DNA from: Epiperipatus broadwayi
Taxonomy: Eukaryota > Onychophora > Udeonychophora > Euonychophora > Peripatidae
Direction of reading: 5' to 3'
DNA: 64,000 bases
Assembly (NCBI GenBank): GCA_028023455.1
Contig: JAQFVV010012400.1
Location: forward strand, 10,158,248-10,222,247
A program made the translations under genes and the position numbers. Below are positions 10,288-23,429 of the stretch, one piece after another. The notes beneath the pieces were generated by a model. The model searched no databases and was not told the origin of the DNA. It saw only the letters and a list, made by a program, of their open reading frames with translations. The first letter of the stretch is position 1, and every line of letters starts with the position of its first letter.

Positions 10288-10365
10288 TATAGATTTTAAA
10301 CACCTGCACACTCACATATAATTCAATTGCATATATATATAGTGCAGGTGTTTTTAACATCTATA
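10288..10365. repeat. Inverted repeat (about 22-bp arms)
   Basis: TATAGATTTTAAACACCTG-type arm at 10288-10309 and its near-perfect reverse complement at 10342-10365 (one or two mismatches), with a 32-base AT-rich loop. Confidence 0.75.
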
Positions 10366-11520
10366 AACAATATGTACATACTTGTTCACGATTTAATTTT
10401 AAAATTATACATATTAAGCCAACAAAAAATATTATTAGCAAGAAATAAAACACTATATGTTTTTAACATATACAGTAAAATATACCATCAATAAAATTTA
10501 GTTTAAAAATTATAAATATTAAAATATCTCTTTCTAATAAATAAATAAAAATAAATGTTTTTATTCATTTTGTAAAGAAAATTGTTGAAGAAATAGAAAA
10601 TTTTAAATTAAAAAATTCAAACTATTTTACTTACACTGTGAGTTTAAAAAAAATCAAATGTAAAAAATCTTTTAACATTTTTTGAAATGTGTTTATTTTG
10701 CAGATGCAGATGAATTTAAAATAAAATAAAAAATTCTCTCACCAGAGGTCCAATTCATGCTTATTACTCAGCTAATATTATTAAAGTAAAATTGACTTAA
10801 ATGGTCAGCCATGTTTGTTGGGTTTAATTTTGAATTAAGTTGCATTACAAAATTGAGGTTAAAAGGTAAGTAAACTTGAACTTTTACCTATTGGTAAAAG
10901 TAGCTACCCAAGAGTCTAGCACTTTGAAGCAACCACCAAAAAACACAAAGACACCTAAGTTTTTTAATTAAAAAAAATACATTAGTCTAGCTAAAATTTC
11001 CAAGAGTAAAACATGCCTTTCATTTATTAATGGGGGGGGGGAGGTATTCCCATACCATTTCCATTACTAATACAAAACAAATATATTTATGATATCAAAC
11101 TTCTACATTTACTAATATGGTTGTAATCATATGCAATTAAAGTGAACCAGGATTCACAGAAAATCGTTGTCTTACTAACAATTTGTATATTTCTTTAAAA
11201 TTGAACAATATATTAATATGAAATAATCCCAGATATATCCTACTACAGATCCAGTGATGATTAATATATCAGAAGAGGCATACCCAGATATTTCTGCAAA
11301 TGTTAGATCCACAAAATGGATTAAGATTTGTAAATAAGATGCATATTTCAATATGTTATTCTAATTTTTATTATAATTGTGATTATTTCATTATTAGATT
11401 TTTTACTTTATTCAGTGTTTTATGTATATGCTTTTAGTATAAAATAAATTTTATATAAAATTGATTTAATTTTTTTACTAATTTTAAATTATTAAGAATT
11501 TTAAACTCTTTTAATATTAT
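10366..11520. other. AT-rich non-coding DNA with a G10 tract
   Basis: No gene recognised. A run of ten G at 11032-11041 stands out from the AT-rich background. Confidence 0.4.
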
Positions 11521-11852
11521 AATAAATAAAATTAAAAATGTATGTAGTGCTTGAAAGAGAAGCTATAACAAATGCACAAATATTAAACACTTAGCACTTT
11601 CTAGGCGGGTTGCCTCATATTTATAGCAATAACTCTATCAATAGATGCAACACCTGCTTCGACATCTCCAAATGCTGAACTATCTAAATAATTTGCATGT
11701 ATTTTGCATATCGCCTTTATCTCCCTATTCTACACTGCTCAGTATTACTATGAATATGAGGCAACCCACCTCGAAAGAGATAAGCATTTAATATTTATGC
11801 ATTTATTATAGCTTCTCTTTCAAGCACTACACATGCTTTTAATTTTATTTAT
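11521..11852. mobile_element. Fold-back element, about 110-bp inverted arms
   Basis: Left arm about 11521-11630 and right arm about 11746-11852 are inverted copies (blocks AAAGAGAAGCTATAACAAAT, GGCGGGTTGCCTCATAT and their complements), roughly 90% alike by eye, with a loop of about 115 bases. No coding content. A diverged relative of the inner blocks may lie at 21400-21490. A MITE-like origin is likely. Confidence 0.7.
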
Positions 11853-12079
11853 TACTAATTTTAATTAAATCTTGTGGCTGCAAATATCCAAAAGATATAT
11901 CATCATTATTTTCAATCATTATAATTTCACTGTAGGATGAAAATATCTCAAAGTTTAATCCAATTTCTTTAATATCTAGTTTTTATTTTCCATAACACAA
12001 TAGTAAACTTTTTTATTTCATCCAGCCATCTCACATAAGGTTCTTTTTAGATCTTTTATAATTTCTTAGGATTCTCTAT

Positions 12080-12180
12080 ACAGTAGTGCCACCCTGTGAG
12101 TTTTGCCTTGTTTATAAACAATTATGTGCTAGTATAAGAGATGGTGATCATGTGATGCTCTTAGGATTCAATGTAAACTT
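12080..12180 (+). repeat. 3' tail fragment of the Rz2 repeat family
   Basis: CAGTAGTGCCACCCTGTGAG followed by TTTTGCCTTG and, after a gap, GGTGATCATGTGATGCT matches the tail also seen at 27945-28065 and 37815-37910. No ribozyme part remains. Confidence 0.5.
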
Positions 12181-12322
12181 TCAATAATCCATCTATTACT
12201 ATCTCTTCTGGTAATATGTTTAAGTCAGCTTCACTTCAGTCTCTTAATTCTTTCAATGATGTCACTAATATATGTTTATTCTCTCACCCATTATTTTAAT
12301 CATTCATATCTTGTTGTTATTC

Positions 12323-12324
<2 letters not shown>

Positions 12325-12366
<42 letters not shown>
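12325..12366. repeat. (TA)n microsatellite
   Basis: About 21 uninterrupted TA units. Confidence 0.95.
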
Positions 12367-12368
<2 letters not shown>

Positions 12369-15300
12369 TTCAAAAAATATATTATCACACTTTGATGAGT
12401 GATCTGAATTTGTATTTCTTTCCTATTAGGTGTCCAAATCTCAGATTCAAAAATATGTTTGCTGTCAAGTGAATTATTCTTTGAGGCCATAAAGAAACTG
12501 AGCAAGGCAAATATTTAATATCCACTTTATACATTTTTGTCTTTGCAGCTGCTATTACAATATGAATGGCCTAATGGTGAGTTTACTGGCTTTCTACTGC
12601 TGAGTTTAAGATCGAATGATACCATGGTCCTTCTTATCAGTTGATTGATAGTTTTTAAATAAAATATCAGTGGAGTTTTCAAAAAGATTAAGTAAAAAAA
12701 TGGGTAAAAATTCATATTTAGGAAGAATTTGTCCAGTTGAAAATCAAAAGATTTCCAAAATAAAAAGTAGACATATCTTTAAGGGAAAAAAGTCTTAGAG
12801 AAAATTATAAATAATATAAGAAATGGTTATAAAAAAAGTATTGGGAGATCTTAAAGCAATAAATAATACTAATTTAAAAGGAGAAAGAGAATAAGATTGA
12901 AAGAAAAAGAGAAAAAAGAAAGAGAATACAACAGAATGAAGGAATTTAAAAAAGACACCAAAAAAGAGTACTTATTACTTTCACCATAAAATTTAGATTA
13001 TGAAATGTATTGTAACAGTAAGAATTGTCCCTCCACATAACAAAATCTAGAATACAGGCAAAATACACTAAAGCTGATCAAATCCGGATGCTGGGATCCA
13101 GAATCCGACCAACATTCAATCCTTTCACCTCTGCTCAATGATTTAATACCCTATGGATGACATTCCTTAATGTACACAGATACTTAATTTAACCTCGGTC
13201 CAGCAGTGACTCATCATAAAACAAAAGAATCTTAAATTAGCTAATTTAATACTGATTTGCTCAGATATACACACATATGACTGAGTGATTAACTAAAAAA
13301 TCAATGATTGACCTACATATAGATAAAATGATGTATGGGCAAATTAAATCTAGAGTTGGGTAAAATAAACTCATGGACAATAAAAATATGAAACAAGTTA
13401 TATTTTAAATATTAATTTAATAAAACAATAACAATTAGTAAATCAAACTATACACACTTATGTGATGGGAATGTGAGATATTACGCTCGCAGGTGTTATA
13501 TAACTAATGAGTTTAATGTTACAGATCTCATTATAAATGTTTAATAAGTGTAGTGCAGTATTGGAGTTTATGCCTATATTGATATGCCAAATTTCTAGCT
13601 CTCATGTAGTCTGGTAGATCATATGGAACTTTATAGCCAAAGTTATATAACTAACTTAATAGCACTCCTATGGCGTCTATCTATATAAAGTTAAATCGAG
13701 CATGTAATTAGGCTCAGAGATACTCAGGTTAGCGTGTTAACCTAGATTAGGATATACTCTAATGCTAGATAAGCATTTAATATAAAAGGAGAGAAAACTG
13801 GCTTATGATAGGTTTACCTATATTTTCTATGGAACATATCAAAATATTAATTAAGCAAAAAGGTGTGAATGGGTCATTATTCACGGGCTTCAGCATCGAA
13901 TGCTCAGTTTGCCCTAAAACCACTCAACTTGCCATGAATAGGAACATTAGTAGTTCAGGGAGTCAGATAAGCTTTATGAATAATTTAGGTCCTTGTGCCC
14001 TAGTTCTAAAAGTGTGCTTGAACCTGAACTAAGTGGATGAGAGTGGCCTCCACCAGCAACTCATCCATAATCATGCAGCAAGCAGATAATTGTATATTGT
14101 GTACTTTGTAAGGACACATCCGCAACTTATACATATATATAACGGATATATGTACATTTATATTAGCATGCTTAAAATTAGATAGCATCTATTTGCATAT
14201 CTATACAATCCAGTTCTCAAATTTAGTATTTTAAATATACTATTTAGGAACTAAATTAATTAGTAACCTAGTTTAATAATATCACCTGCATCTCTACATA
14301 TATAAATCTAAGGAGGACAAAGCATATTTGCGGGATAATTACGAATAAAATATTAAAATATGCTTTGAGAATATCTCTGTGGCTAGTTCCTATGATGTAC
14401 AAGTTACATATATAAATAGTTATAATTCATAACTAGAATTAAGCAAACTACAATCTTAACTAGATAACTGATTATTGTAATATTAATACCCAAAACTTAA
14501 TCAGTAAAATAATAATATGATCTCAAAACAGTGAGTGATAAAGAAAAATAATAATTCAATTATTTAATATTTATTATAGCGAAGATTTGAAATTATCTTC
14601 ACAGATGAATAAGCTAAAATTATATTTATAAATACTTGCAGTTTCGAGTCATTTGGCATATTAAATACATATAATATTAAAATGATAAAATCATAGAATA
14701 AATTGAATAGATTTAGAAATAGGCATAAAAGGACCACAGAAAATTATACATTTAGTTTAAAATAGATTACTAGAGTTTTACATTTTAAAAGAGAATTCGA
14801 GTGTTATATTTTAAATGAGAATTCAAGTTTTACAATCAGGCAAGATTTAGCATTTAGCAATCATCTTTGTAGATTTTAGTAAAGGTGTTTGGGGAAGGCA
14901 GATTTAATAAATAGCTAGCTTTTAAAAGAAAGAATCAAAAGTCACAGTTTATAAACAGAGCTCTGAGAGAAAATTTACCATTCAGTTGTTTCCATTGCAG
15001 TTAATTCTGGATTATAGTCCTGGGCACTTAGGAGGATATTGAGTTGATACTTTTGATGATGATTTAAAGTTTAATAGAGATTTTCCACAGGCTGCTTTGC
15101 TGGTATACGGAATTAGGTTTCATCGGGCCAAAGTTCTTCTCCATCCCCGGTCAATGAGAGGGGTGATCTATCACAGTTTTACTCGACCATTTTGAAGATA
15201 AAATGGGTGTAGATTATGTTAACAATTCACTTATTATATATATGAACCAATACTTGGCAGCAAAACTTTTAGTATTTATACTTTTTAAACTCTGGCCACC

Positions 15301-17300
15301 TGTTAATTTTTATGAGCTTGTCTGTAGCTAAAAGTCCATTTATTTATTTTAGCAAAACATATTTAATAGTTACAACCAGTAGAAAAACTCATTTATTTAT
15401 CTTAGAAACACATTTTTAATTATAACAAGTAATTGAGATTTTGTTTTCCTGGTGATTTTGTTATTAACATTTTATATTTACCAAATCAAGTCCACGCTAT
15501 TTTAGGACCAATGCATGACCTACTTTGAAAATTGTTTACAAAAATCAAAATGTTATTTTGACAAAGTTACTTTCACAATTAGTAGAAGACTAATTTTATA
15601 ACCATATGTGCAGAATAACAGGAAATATACATATGCGATTTTAATAATACCTCAATAAAATTGGCTAAATAATTTAACTAAAATATTTCTTAAACTAGAA
15701 ATATTTATAAAATGAATTTCTTAAGCTAGAAATATTTATAAATTGAATATATCTCTGTAATACATACCAATAACATAACAATAATTTAAACTAAAATATT
15801 TTTTAAATTAGAAATATTTATAAAATGGATACATATCTGTAATATATACGTATACTATTAAACTGCAGACATACTGCTGACATATATACATGATTCTGCA
15901 TATATAGTAATGTAATGTTATTTAAATGGGTACTCTGAGAGGGTTTAAACCTGGCATAGAGATATGTGTGTGGGTAAAATATGTGGAACGGGCTGATGGA
16001 TGAAACTGACTGTTTCAGTATATTATTATTTACTTCAGAAAGAATGCATGATTATTATAATGTGATTAATTCAAGAACTGAAGATTCTTGGATCATAGCT
16101 CAATTCTGCCTTTTCCAGTGATTAAATGCCACATGACCTTGCAAGCAATGAACCATTGATTATTATTAGAAAAAATATTTCAATAATATAATATTACAAT
16201 TTATTCAATGAATTATTGATCTATATCAGTAGGGTGAATCAAAAATACTACTAAGTTGTGTATAAAACTATAAAAGATTCTAGAAAGTAAAATGAATATT
16301 TTTACAATTAAAAATGGAAACTTTTCTTCCACTTCTAATAATAATTAATTTACATAAAAATGTGAAATACATTTTAAAATATTTCTATGAGAATTTAATG
16401 CACTATTAAATAAAAACTATCAATTAAATGAAAAAGTATAAAATTTATGAAGCATAATAATACAATTTAAATAATCCAATTAAAAATTTTAAACAATCTA
16501 CTAATCAATTGAACTTTAAGTATCAGAAATCAAAATTATATAAGAAGGACTTTATGATATATTCGTCAGTGTATTTATCTGAAATAACTTTGAATCAAGG
16601 TTCAAATTTAAATAAAGCTTGGATATTTTTTAAGCAGTTGGTACTTCTCAAAAAGTGGTTCAAAAACCAACATACTTAACTTTCAGTATTAAACTTGTAA
16701 CTATCCTTAGTTAGATAAGTTTTTGAGTTTATATAGACTCATTATATGAATGCCACATGCTTACTTTAATGAAGATGTCACATGGCAAGCTAATGCTTTG
16801 TCTTTACCTTTTTCTTATGAGTGCATAGGTAAACCAAAAGTCTTAAAGGCCTCTCCAGCAGTCCCTCAAAAGAAACACTGAAGGCAAAACATTACTCACC
16901 CCATATGGGAATTCAAACTATTTTCCATCTTTGTTTTACCCTCTAGTTGTTGTCAGTTTGATTGATACCCATTCATTGATTAATATTGAATAGTTATATA
17001 AATTATCTAGGAAACAGCTACTTGAAGGAAAATCTTTAACTTGTTGAAGAGTTTTTCAAGTCTACTTAGTCCAGATTCAAATCCAGGTAATAGATATGGT
17101 ATGTGGCTGCATTACAATTGCATCGTAAGACACTCTTTTTTCAATTATGTATATAATGTTAATTTATGATAATATTGCCTAGCTACTATTAATGAGAATT
17201 AGAAACCTCTTGTAATAATTTTTCAAATTATGCTATGATGTTTATTATGGAAATATTACACATGGGACAAAGAAATGTGAATACCTCCATTTGGGTATGT
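12367..17300. other. Long AT-rich stretch without recognisable genes
   Basis: About 5 kb with only one repeat I can name (a SINE near 16.1 kb). Purine-rich low-complexity DNA lies at 12870-12960. Somewhat more complex segments at 13050-13220 and 15000-15190 give no readable domain on either strand. Short frames at 12323-12715, 13805-14032 and 14006-14188 are treated as chance. This could be intronic or intergenic sequence. Confidence 0.4.
16078..16160 (-). repeat. tSINE copy
   Basis: The reverse strand reads AATGGTTCATTGCTTGCAAG, then GTCATGTGGCATTTAATCAC and TGGAAAAGGCAGAATTGAG, matching the tSINE family blocks in order. Confidence 0.5.
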
Positions 17301-17309
17301 TTAATTAAA

Positions 17310-17660
17310 AAATCAGATACATTAATTTTTAACTGAGATTTACATTTATATATGGCTAGAGATAATCTCTAGTTTAATAAATGATTAGTGATAATCATTA
17401 CAGTATTTATCTGGAGTAGTTGATGTCAAAATTACGGGCAGAGGAAGTTTGATGCTTGTAATTCAAAATATGACAACTTATTATTGGTAAATATTGTATA
17501 TATAATAAAGATATATATGAGAGATAGTGACTTGGACCAACTGATGAGTGCTTTGTTAAGCCTGAAATACATGTTGGGGATCATTTGTCTTTTATTATAT
17601 CTTTATTCATATGATTAAAAAAAATATGTGGTGATTATTTAATACATTTATAAAGAATTT
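17310..17660 (+). repeat. Ribozyme repeat Rz1a copy
   Basis: Shares with the repeats at 44985-45320 and 36.4-36.69 kb a leader (AATCTCTAGTTTAATAAATG, ATTAGTGATAATCATTAC, then TTTATCTGGAGT), the ribozyme at 17526-17590, and a trailing ATTATATCTTTATT block. The leader block AATAAAGATATA (17504-17515) is exactly complementary to 17596-17607, so the ribozyme sits between 12-bp inverted arms. No coding frame. Confidence 0.75.
17526..17590 (+). ncRNA. Hammerhead ribozyme, Rz1a type
   Basis: CUGAUGAG at 17541-17548, GAA at 17564-17566 and A15.1 are intact. Stem I proximal CCAA (17537-17540) pairs with UUGG (17574-17577). Stem III AUACAU is near-palindromic. Stem II is reduced to GCUU/AAGC. The nucleotide at the cleavage position (17573) is G, which hammerheads do not accept, so this copy probably does not cut. 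Confidence 0.7.
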
Positions 17661-18199
17661 ACAATGTATAGAACTTGTATCAATGTTAGTAGAATACTTA
17701 AAATTTGTACAGATCTCTGATATTTTTAGATATCTGATTTTAAAAAAAATGAACAAAAAATTCAATCCCAGGATATCTACATCAAAAAGGATACTTGTTT
17801 TGTGTTCAGGTGAATAATAATTAATTAAAATATATAAAATTTTGTTATAATATGTAATTCAGTAAATAACAATTATCCAATTTAAATTAGACTAAAATAT
17901 CAAGAGTTTAGATCTCCCTCTCCCCTGTAATTATTACAAAGATTGCAAGTTTTTTTCTTTTAAAAAAATATTTTAGTTCATATCTTATTTCTATTCAATA
18001 ACTTTGATAAAATAATTGCTTCATTTGAAGTGATATTAATAACAGTAGTTATTTCCTTATGATGAAAAATCTTACCTTTTAACATGTTAAATGGAGTATA
18101 TTCAAAATCATAGAAAATGATTTTCTAAAATGTCTACCCTTCATAAATTTCATAGATTCATCCCTCAGAGATGTGTTTTTACAATAGTAGAGTCAATAA

Positions 18200-19450
18200 C
18201 ACCATATTTACAAGTTGAATAACTTACCAATTAAAAGTTTACCATTATATTTTTAGAATATAATGAAACATTTTTCAATAACATTTTTCTAAATGCCTTT
18301 GTCATATGTTGATAGATAGTTAATGTCTCCTTTCTATACAATAAAATGAATAAAATAACCTCATTATGTTTAACTAATGTAGTTAAAGCAGTTATGTCAA
18401 TAAGATGAAATATCCTATCTTTTAACTTCCTAAGTTCAGCAGCAGATGTAATCAAGTCTGTATTGGATTTTAATATTCAAGTTTATTTTTTTACCTACAA
18501 AACTATTTAAACAAATTCACATTCTCAAGCTGAAAACCATCTAAATTCAAAATTACCAAAGACATTTATTTTATCATTAGCTATTAAATGACTTAAAATA
18601 TTTTAGATAATAATTATTAAAATAAGTCTTTATAGATAGCATTCAAAATATTAAGTATATTCTGTTGAATATTTTGAATTGGGAAAAAGGCATCTTCTTC
18701 AGCATACTATAAATCTAGAAATCAAAAAGACAAAGTTTTTGCTTTTAATAGTTCAAATTGGAAACTCATGTTTAAATCACTTATAAATTATTTCAAAGAC
18801 CACTTTTATAAAAATGATAAATAAATTTAGAATTTAATCTCACTTTGAATTTTATTTGCTTCAGATTTTCACCTGCTATAGTAAACTTTTTCTAGTTTCA
18901 TCACATAGAAGCTATATAATATGAATACATTTTGGTGAACAAATAGAAAATTTCAACATTGATACAAATCTTTTTAATTAACTGAATCAAATGCCTTGAC
19001 TAAATCAATAAAAATTGTACACAAATTACATCTTTGTTCATGATATGTTGTTTTTTTGCATTTGTCTACTAATAAAAACCATGTCTACAGGATTTTTTAT
19101 TTTATAAATCACATTGTTATTTATCCATGACTGAAAACATTCTCTTTAATAAAATATTTTTGAAGTTACTTTTGCTATAATTGATAACAATGATATTCCA
19201 TGATAATTATTTGATGTTTTTTATCTCCTTTATTTGTTATAAAATTGAATAATAGAAGCAATGTTAAGATAGGTGGCATACATATTCCTAAAAAAAAATT
19301 CAATAGTTTTAAAGCTAAAATATTGTCTCCATCTCCATATTTTAAAACTTTTCCAAGTATTCAACCAGGTTTTGTAGTCTCTTAAAAATTTTAAATTACG
19401 AAGAACACTTTTAATTTAAGGTCAAGTTCAATGCATTTAATAATGAAATT
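18200..19450 (-). pseudogene. RTE-like reverse transcriptase relic
   Basis: Reading the minus strand from high to low coordinate: near 19090-18990 there are PVDMVFISRQMQ and, after a frame change, FIDLVKAFDSV, the RST-DMIF-x-x-RQLQ and motif A region of RTE-like LINEs. Further on, 18455-18231 reads ITSAAELRKLKDRIFHLID and later LLYRKETLTIYQHMTKAF, matching the post-RT R-I-x-x-A-x-x-x-x-KL ... LLYG-E-T-W-x-x-Y-x-x-H-x-K-x-x-E family pattern. The YxDD box is not readable. Frames change several times and stops abound, so this is an old, dead copy without clear ends. The repeat at 19.59 kb begins just beyond its 5' side. Confidence 0.65.
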
Positions 19451-19589
19451 TATGATGTTATATATTTTATTTTTAAATTTAATTAAAATTTATATCCTTG
19501 AGAAAATAAATTTAATATCTCTAATACTATATAAGCAGCAAAGGACAAAAATTTGATAAACTTTTAATATAAGCTGAGCATTGATTGTA

Positions 19590-19790
19590 TAGATGTGTGG
19601 AGATGATAATCTGGACCAACGGAAGAGCGCTGGTTTAGCACGAAATATGTTTATTGATGATTACTTATCTTTTCAACATGTGTATGATCAAGGGTGTCAG
19701 GCAGCATAAGATAGCATGGATAGTTGAGGGTCGTGTGAAAGTCTAAGTTCAAACCCCCTATATATTACATATTAAAGTGCAAATATGAAA
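19590..19790 (+). repeat. Ribozyme repeat Rz1b copy
   Basis: GTGTGGAGATGATAATCTGG leads into a ribozyme-like block at 19605-19675, then a spacer with ATAGCATGGATAGTTGAGGG and GTGTGAAAGTC, and GAGTTCAAACCCCCTATAT, a box B-like end shared by the Rz1b copies. Short and non-coding. Confidence 0.75.
19607..19673 (+). ncRNA. Hammerhead ribozyme relic, Rz1b type
   Basis: Stem II GCGCUG-GUU-UAGCAC and GAAA are kept; stem III AUAUGUUU and distal stem I AUAAUC/GAUUAC still nearly pair. The first core segment reads CGGAAGAG instead of CUGAUGAG (U4 and U7 changed), so it is not expected to cleave. Confidence 0.65.
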
Positions 19791-19809
19791 AAGCTTGTAC
19801 TGTAAAAAA

Positions 19810-21790
19810 AATTCATATATTATAAACTATTAAAGTAATTTTAAATCTATAAACCAGAGGGCTTTGGAAAAATACTCGATAATTTGAATAGGCTAATTAA
19901 ATTGTTAAGCGCTACAAAACGTGTTTGTGGTATGACATAATGATCATTACTTGAATCTTAATTTAACTGGAAAAGTGTATATTATACGATTTGTACATTA
20001 TACGAGACATTCATTACAAGAAACTAATATACAATAAGATTTAATTTTAAATGATTCTTTTTTAAAAAATCTTGGACGTTCCTGACGGCTAATAATATTT
20101 CTATTATAATTTATATTCTAATTTTTAAAATATATATATAAAGCCAATGAAGGATAACAATTATCACAACGATTGTAATCAGTTATGCAAATGAATGTTG
20201 TTAATATGGTCATCACAAAGAATTTATGTATTTATAGCAGCTGTAAAAATTAAACGGTCTATTAAGAATGCCCAAAGAGGAATCAATAAAAAATAATTCA
20301 AGGCATTTTTTGAAAAACGCTAACATTGGATATATATAATGATGCATTTAGCAAAAATAAAAAAAAAGAATCCACATTTACTTTTTGAAAACCAATATTA
20401 GTGCTCTTAAAGCATGTGTCTTAAGCTGACAGCGCGCGTGAAGAATTTAGAATGACACATTATTACAAATTTAAAGTTGAATTTGTTCTTAAAGTTGTAG
20501 CAAGCCATTTCATTAATGAATATTTGCTTGAAATTGCTTAAAACTCTTCATTTCGCTTAAAAACAAAAAGTTTAAAAAAATCATCAATATAACTTTATAG
20601 TGTTTAATGACATTTTTCAGGCCCAGATATCTCCCAATAAATAATTGCCGCTTATGTTAAAGATATTATACTCTGTCTTGAGAATTAAATTTTTTCTCAA
20701 AAGTTCAAAAAAATTAACCTATGAAATAATACTAAAGTCATAAATGGAGAGAAAAAAGTTATCTCTATAATTATAATCAAGTTTGACAACTTTAAGTGTT
20801 TGTTGCGTCTACTTTGCCTGGTTTTTTGTTTTTTTAAATTAATAAAGTCAACTTTTTTTTAAAGTTTTATTCTTATTCCCTCAATCCCATAAAATATTTT
20901 AATCTAAAAAAACAAGTAAATAGTACTAAAATATGTGGAAAATATAAACAATTATATTTTTAAAAAATGATATAATGGGCTCATTAAAGTTTATAATGTA
21001 GCTCAAAATATTAAGACATTAGAATAAAATGTGTTAACGAGTAATGTAAACCATCCTTGACAATAATCACGTGTTACTTCTTGATCGAATTACTTTAGAC
21101 AAAGCACACACATAGTTTAATATATATATACACATAGAACTTCAAAGGTTTATGACATTAGGAAAATTAGTCAAATTAATTCACAAAAGACGGAGGTTAT
21201 AATTTTTTTTTTTACTTCTTAATCCTTTATGCATTGATTGTATATATCCATATATTGCATTTAAGACATTTTTCTTAAATGCATAACGAAATTTGCTGTT
21301 AATTCCTTTTTTAGATTTTAAAGAAACAGAGCAGGCGAATTCCTAGTATTTTCGTCATAGTTCTTGCCATTGCAGCTGTTATTATTATAAAATACTCCCC
21401 TTCTTCACTATCAACCGCACACAACTATGAGTATGAAGCCATGGAGCTTTGAAAGCGCTAAGCTTTAAATAAATTAGTAATAAATATAACTTCTTTAACG
21501 AGCGTTTAAAGCGCATAATTATTGATATTAAATAACCAATGTTGAGAATTTATTGGTTATTTATCTATGAGTTTAAGATTCAGTTGCCTAATAGATTTTA
21601 ACGGAAATATCAATTGAGTTTTCTTGTTTGTGAATGATATTTTTATACAAAACTAAATTATGGCCCTTATTTCCTGGAGGATATAAAATCACCAGCCAAG
21701 ACAACAGTTGATAAATAAAACAAGAATGCTAAAAATCCCCTGATTGCAGATCCAGATTGCCACTTGATGGCAACCTTTTATTTAGGTAGT
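19810..21790. other. Non-coding AT-rich DNA, mostly unrecognised
   Basis: Contains scattered CG dinucleotides around 19900-20470 and a block near 21380-21490 that resembles the inner part of the palindrome at 11.5 kb (TGAGTATGAAGCCATGGAGC, then GAAAGCGCTAAGC). No gene can be supported. Confidence 0.35.
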
Positions 21791-21799
21791 AAACAAACA

Positions 21800-23265
21800 T
21801 TGAATATATTGAAAGAAGAACTCTAATGTTAAATGAAATTGTTGGACTTTGGGAAGTTAGAAAAAAAGATTAAAAGATAATTAATTTAATAAATGAACAT
21901 ATACATATCTCAAACATACAACTATTGGAATCACAAGTGGAATATGATTGATTATAAATAAAAAGTGAAAGAACATTGTGGAAATTTGTGGTGGATTAGA
22001 CAGAGTATACATTAGTTATTCAACATAATTGAACATACTAAAAACAGATAACTTAGATTTATACCCAACAAGTTCTCATTGTGATGAAAAAGTAGAGGAA
22101 TTTTATAGAGATATACAATAAGCTTGTGATTAGCTCAAACAACATTTTAAAATTGTCATGGGAGATTTTTATGCTAGAATTAGTAAACACTTGAAAGATG
22201 AAAGTACTGTATTTACAGTGATAGAAATGAAAAAGGATGAAAATTTGTGGAGTTCACAGAAAAAGAAAAATTTTATATTATAAATTTTTTCTTTGAGTAA
22301 AATGCCAAACAGAAATGGACATGGAAAAATTCAATGAATGTTCAGCAAAAGTTGATTATATTTTGATTAACATGGAATATGTATTACAAGATTGTAATGT
22401 TCTTAATAAATTCTACACAGGAAGTAACCATCAATTAGTGAGATATAAAACGTGTTAATGCAAAACTAGAGAGACAAAATTATTAAAAAAAATAGATTCC
22501 CAGTTGATATTTCTAGTTTTTAGAAACATTCCAATAAATTTAAATTAGAATTTTCAAATTGCTTTAAAATATTAACAGATTTTAAAAATAGTTTCATATT
22601 TAAATAAAGTCTATAGGAAAGCAAATGACACTTTATTGAGAACTGCGATAATGATAGCTGATACAAAAAACTAACAATTGACCAGTAAAATTTTTACTGA
22701 AATAAGACAATTTATGAAGAAAAGAAGGAATACAAAAATATATAAAATAATTCTTTAAAAAAGATTGAATATCTTAAATTTTATAAAATAGTACAAAAAA
22801 AGAGTTAATAATGATATAAGAAAATATAATTGTAAATTAGCAAGGAAAGCTACAGAAAAGAATAAAAATATCAAAAAATGTCTAAAACATCTTGATATTG
22901 ATAAGAAACTTATTTTTGCATTAAGAAGAAAAGATGGAACTATTATTAAAAAGAAAAATGACACTATGAAATGGATGTAAGAGTCCTATAAACAATTATA
23001 TAGCAATAAAGAACAAAAAAAAGGATTCCCTACAATTACTATTTTTTCTGAATTATCCAGGATTTTTAATGAAGAAGTGAGGCATACAATTAAATCTATG
23101 AAGAAAAGAAAAGCACCAGGTAATGATAGAATTATAATTAATATCTTAAAAGAAGCAAGAAAAGAAATAGAAAAATTGTTGGAAAAGCTATATACCAAAT
23201 GTTTAAATAATAAAGATTTACCAGATGATTTAGCAAGAGATTCATATTGACAATCATTTAACTTT
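21800..23265 (+). pseudogene. RTE-like LINE relic: endonuclease and start of RT
   Basis: Plus-strand coding remnants appear in order. An EN part has IVGLWEVRKKD (about 21839-21870), EKVEEFYRDIQ (about 22090-22120), KIVMGDFYARISKH (about 22153-22194; family GDFNAKIG) and, near 22310-22450, WTWKNS, VDYILINMEYVLQD and GSNHQLVRYK, which are the T-W, IDYI and GSDHRLV motifs of RTE-type endonucleases. The RT start then appears at about 23070-23250: EEVRHTIKSMKKRKAPGNDR followed by KLYTKCLNNKDLPDD. The sequence stops matching before the RT palm. Frameshifts and stops make it dead. Minus-strand frames at 22755-23198 are antisense shadows. Confidence 0.75.
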
Positions 23266-23425
23266 TCTAGATCTTTTTATTTATATGTTTCAAAAATATG
23301 TGGTGGAGTAGAAGTTTTAAGTAAATCTAAAAAATTAGAAATATGTATTTGGGAATAAAGATCAGACATATTCAAATAGTGATAATTTTTATTATAGGGC
23401 ATAGGTGTGAAAATTAAAAGATGGA
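23266..23425. other. Unassigned AT-rich DNA between two LINE relics
   Basis: No feature recognised. Confidence 0.3.
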
Positions 23426-23429
23426 AGAC

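Noticed and set aside
16002-16025. CTGATGGATGAAACTGACTG as a hammerhead
   Set aside because: No stem II lies between the two core segments and the first segment is interrupted.
17581-17595. GTC at the end of the Rz1 block (TCATTTGTC) as the hammerhead cleavage site, with a long stem III
   Set aside because: This alignment leaves only two proximal stem I pairs. Placing the cut right after the palindromic stem III gives CCAA/UUGG plus a covarying outer helix in nearly every copy, so the second reading is preferred.
22755-23198. Minus-strand hydrophobic frames as membrane proteins
   Set aside because: They are antisense of the lysine/glutamate-rich RTE relic; apparent membrane segments come from AAA/GAA read backwards.
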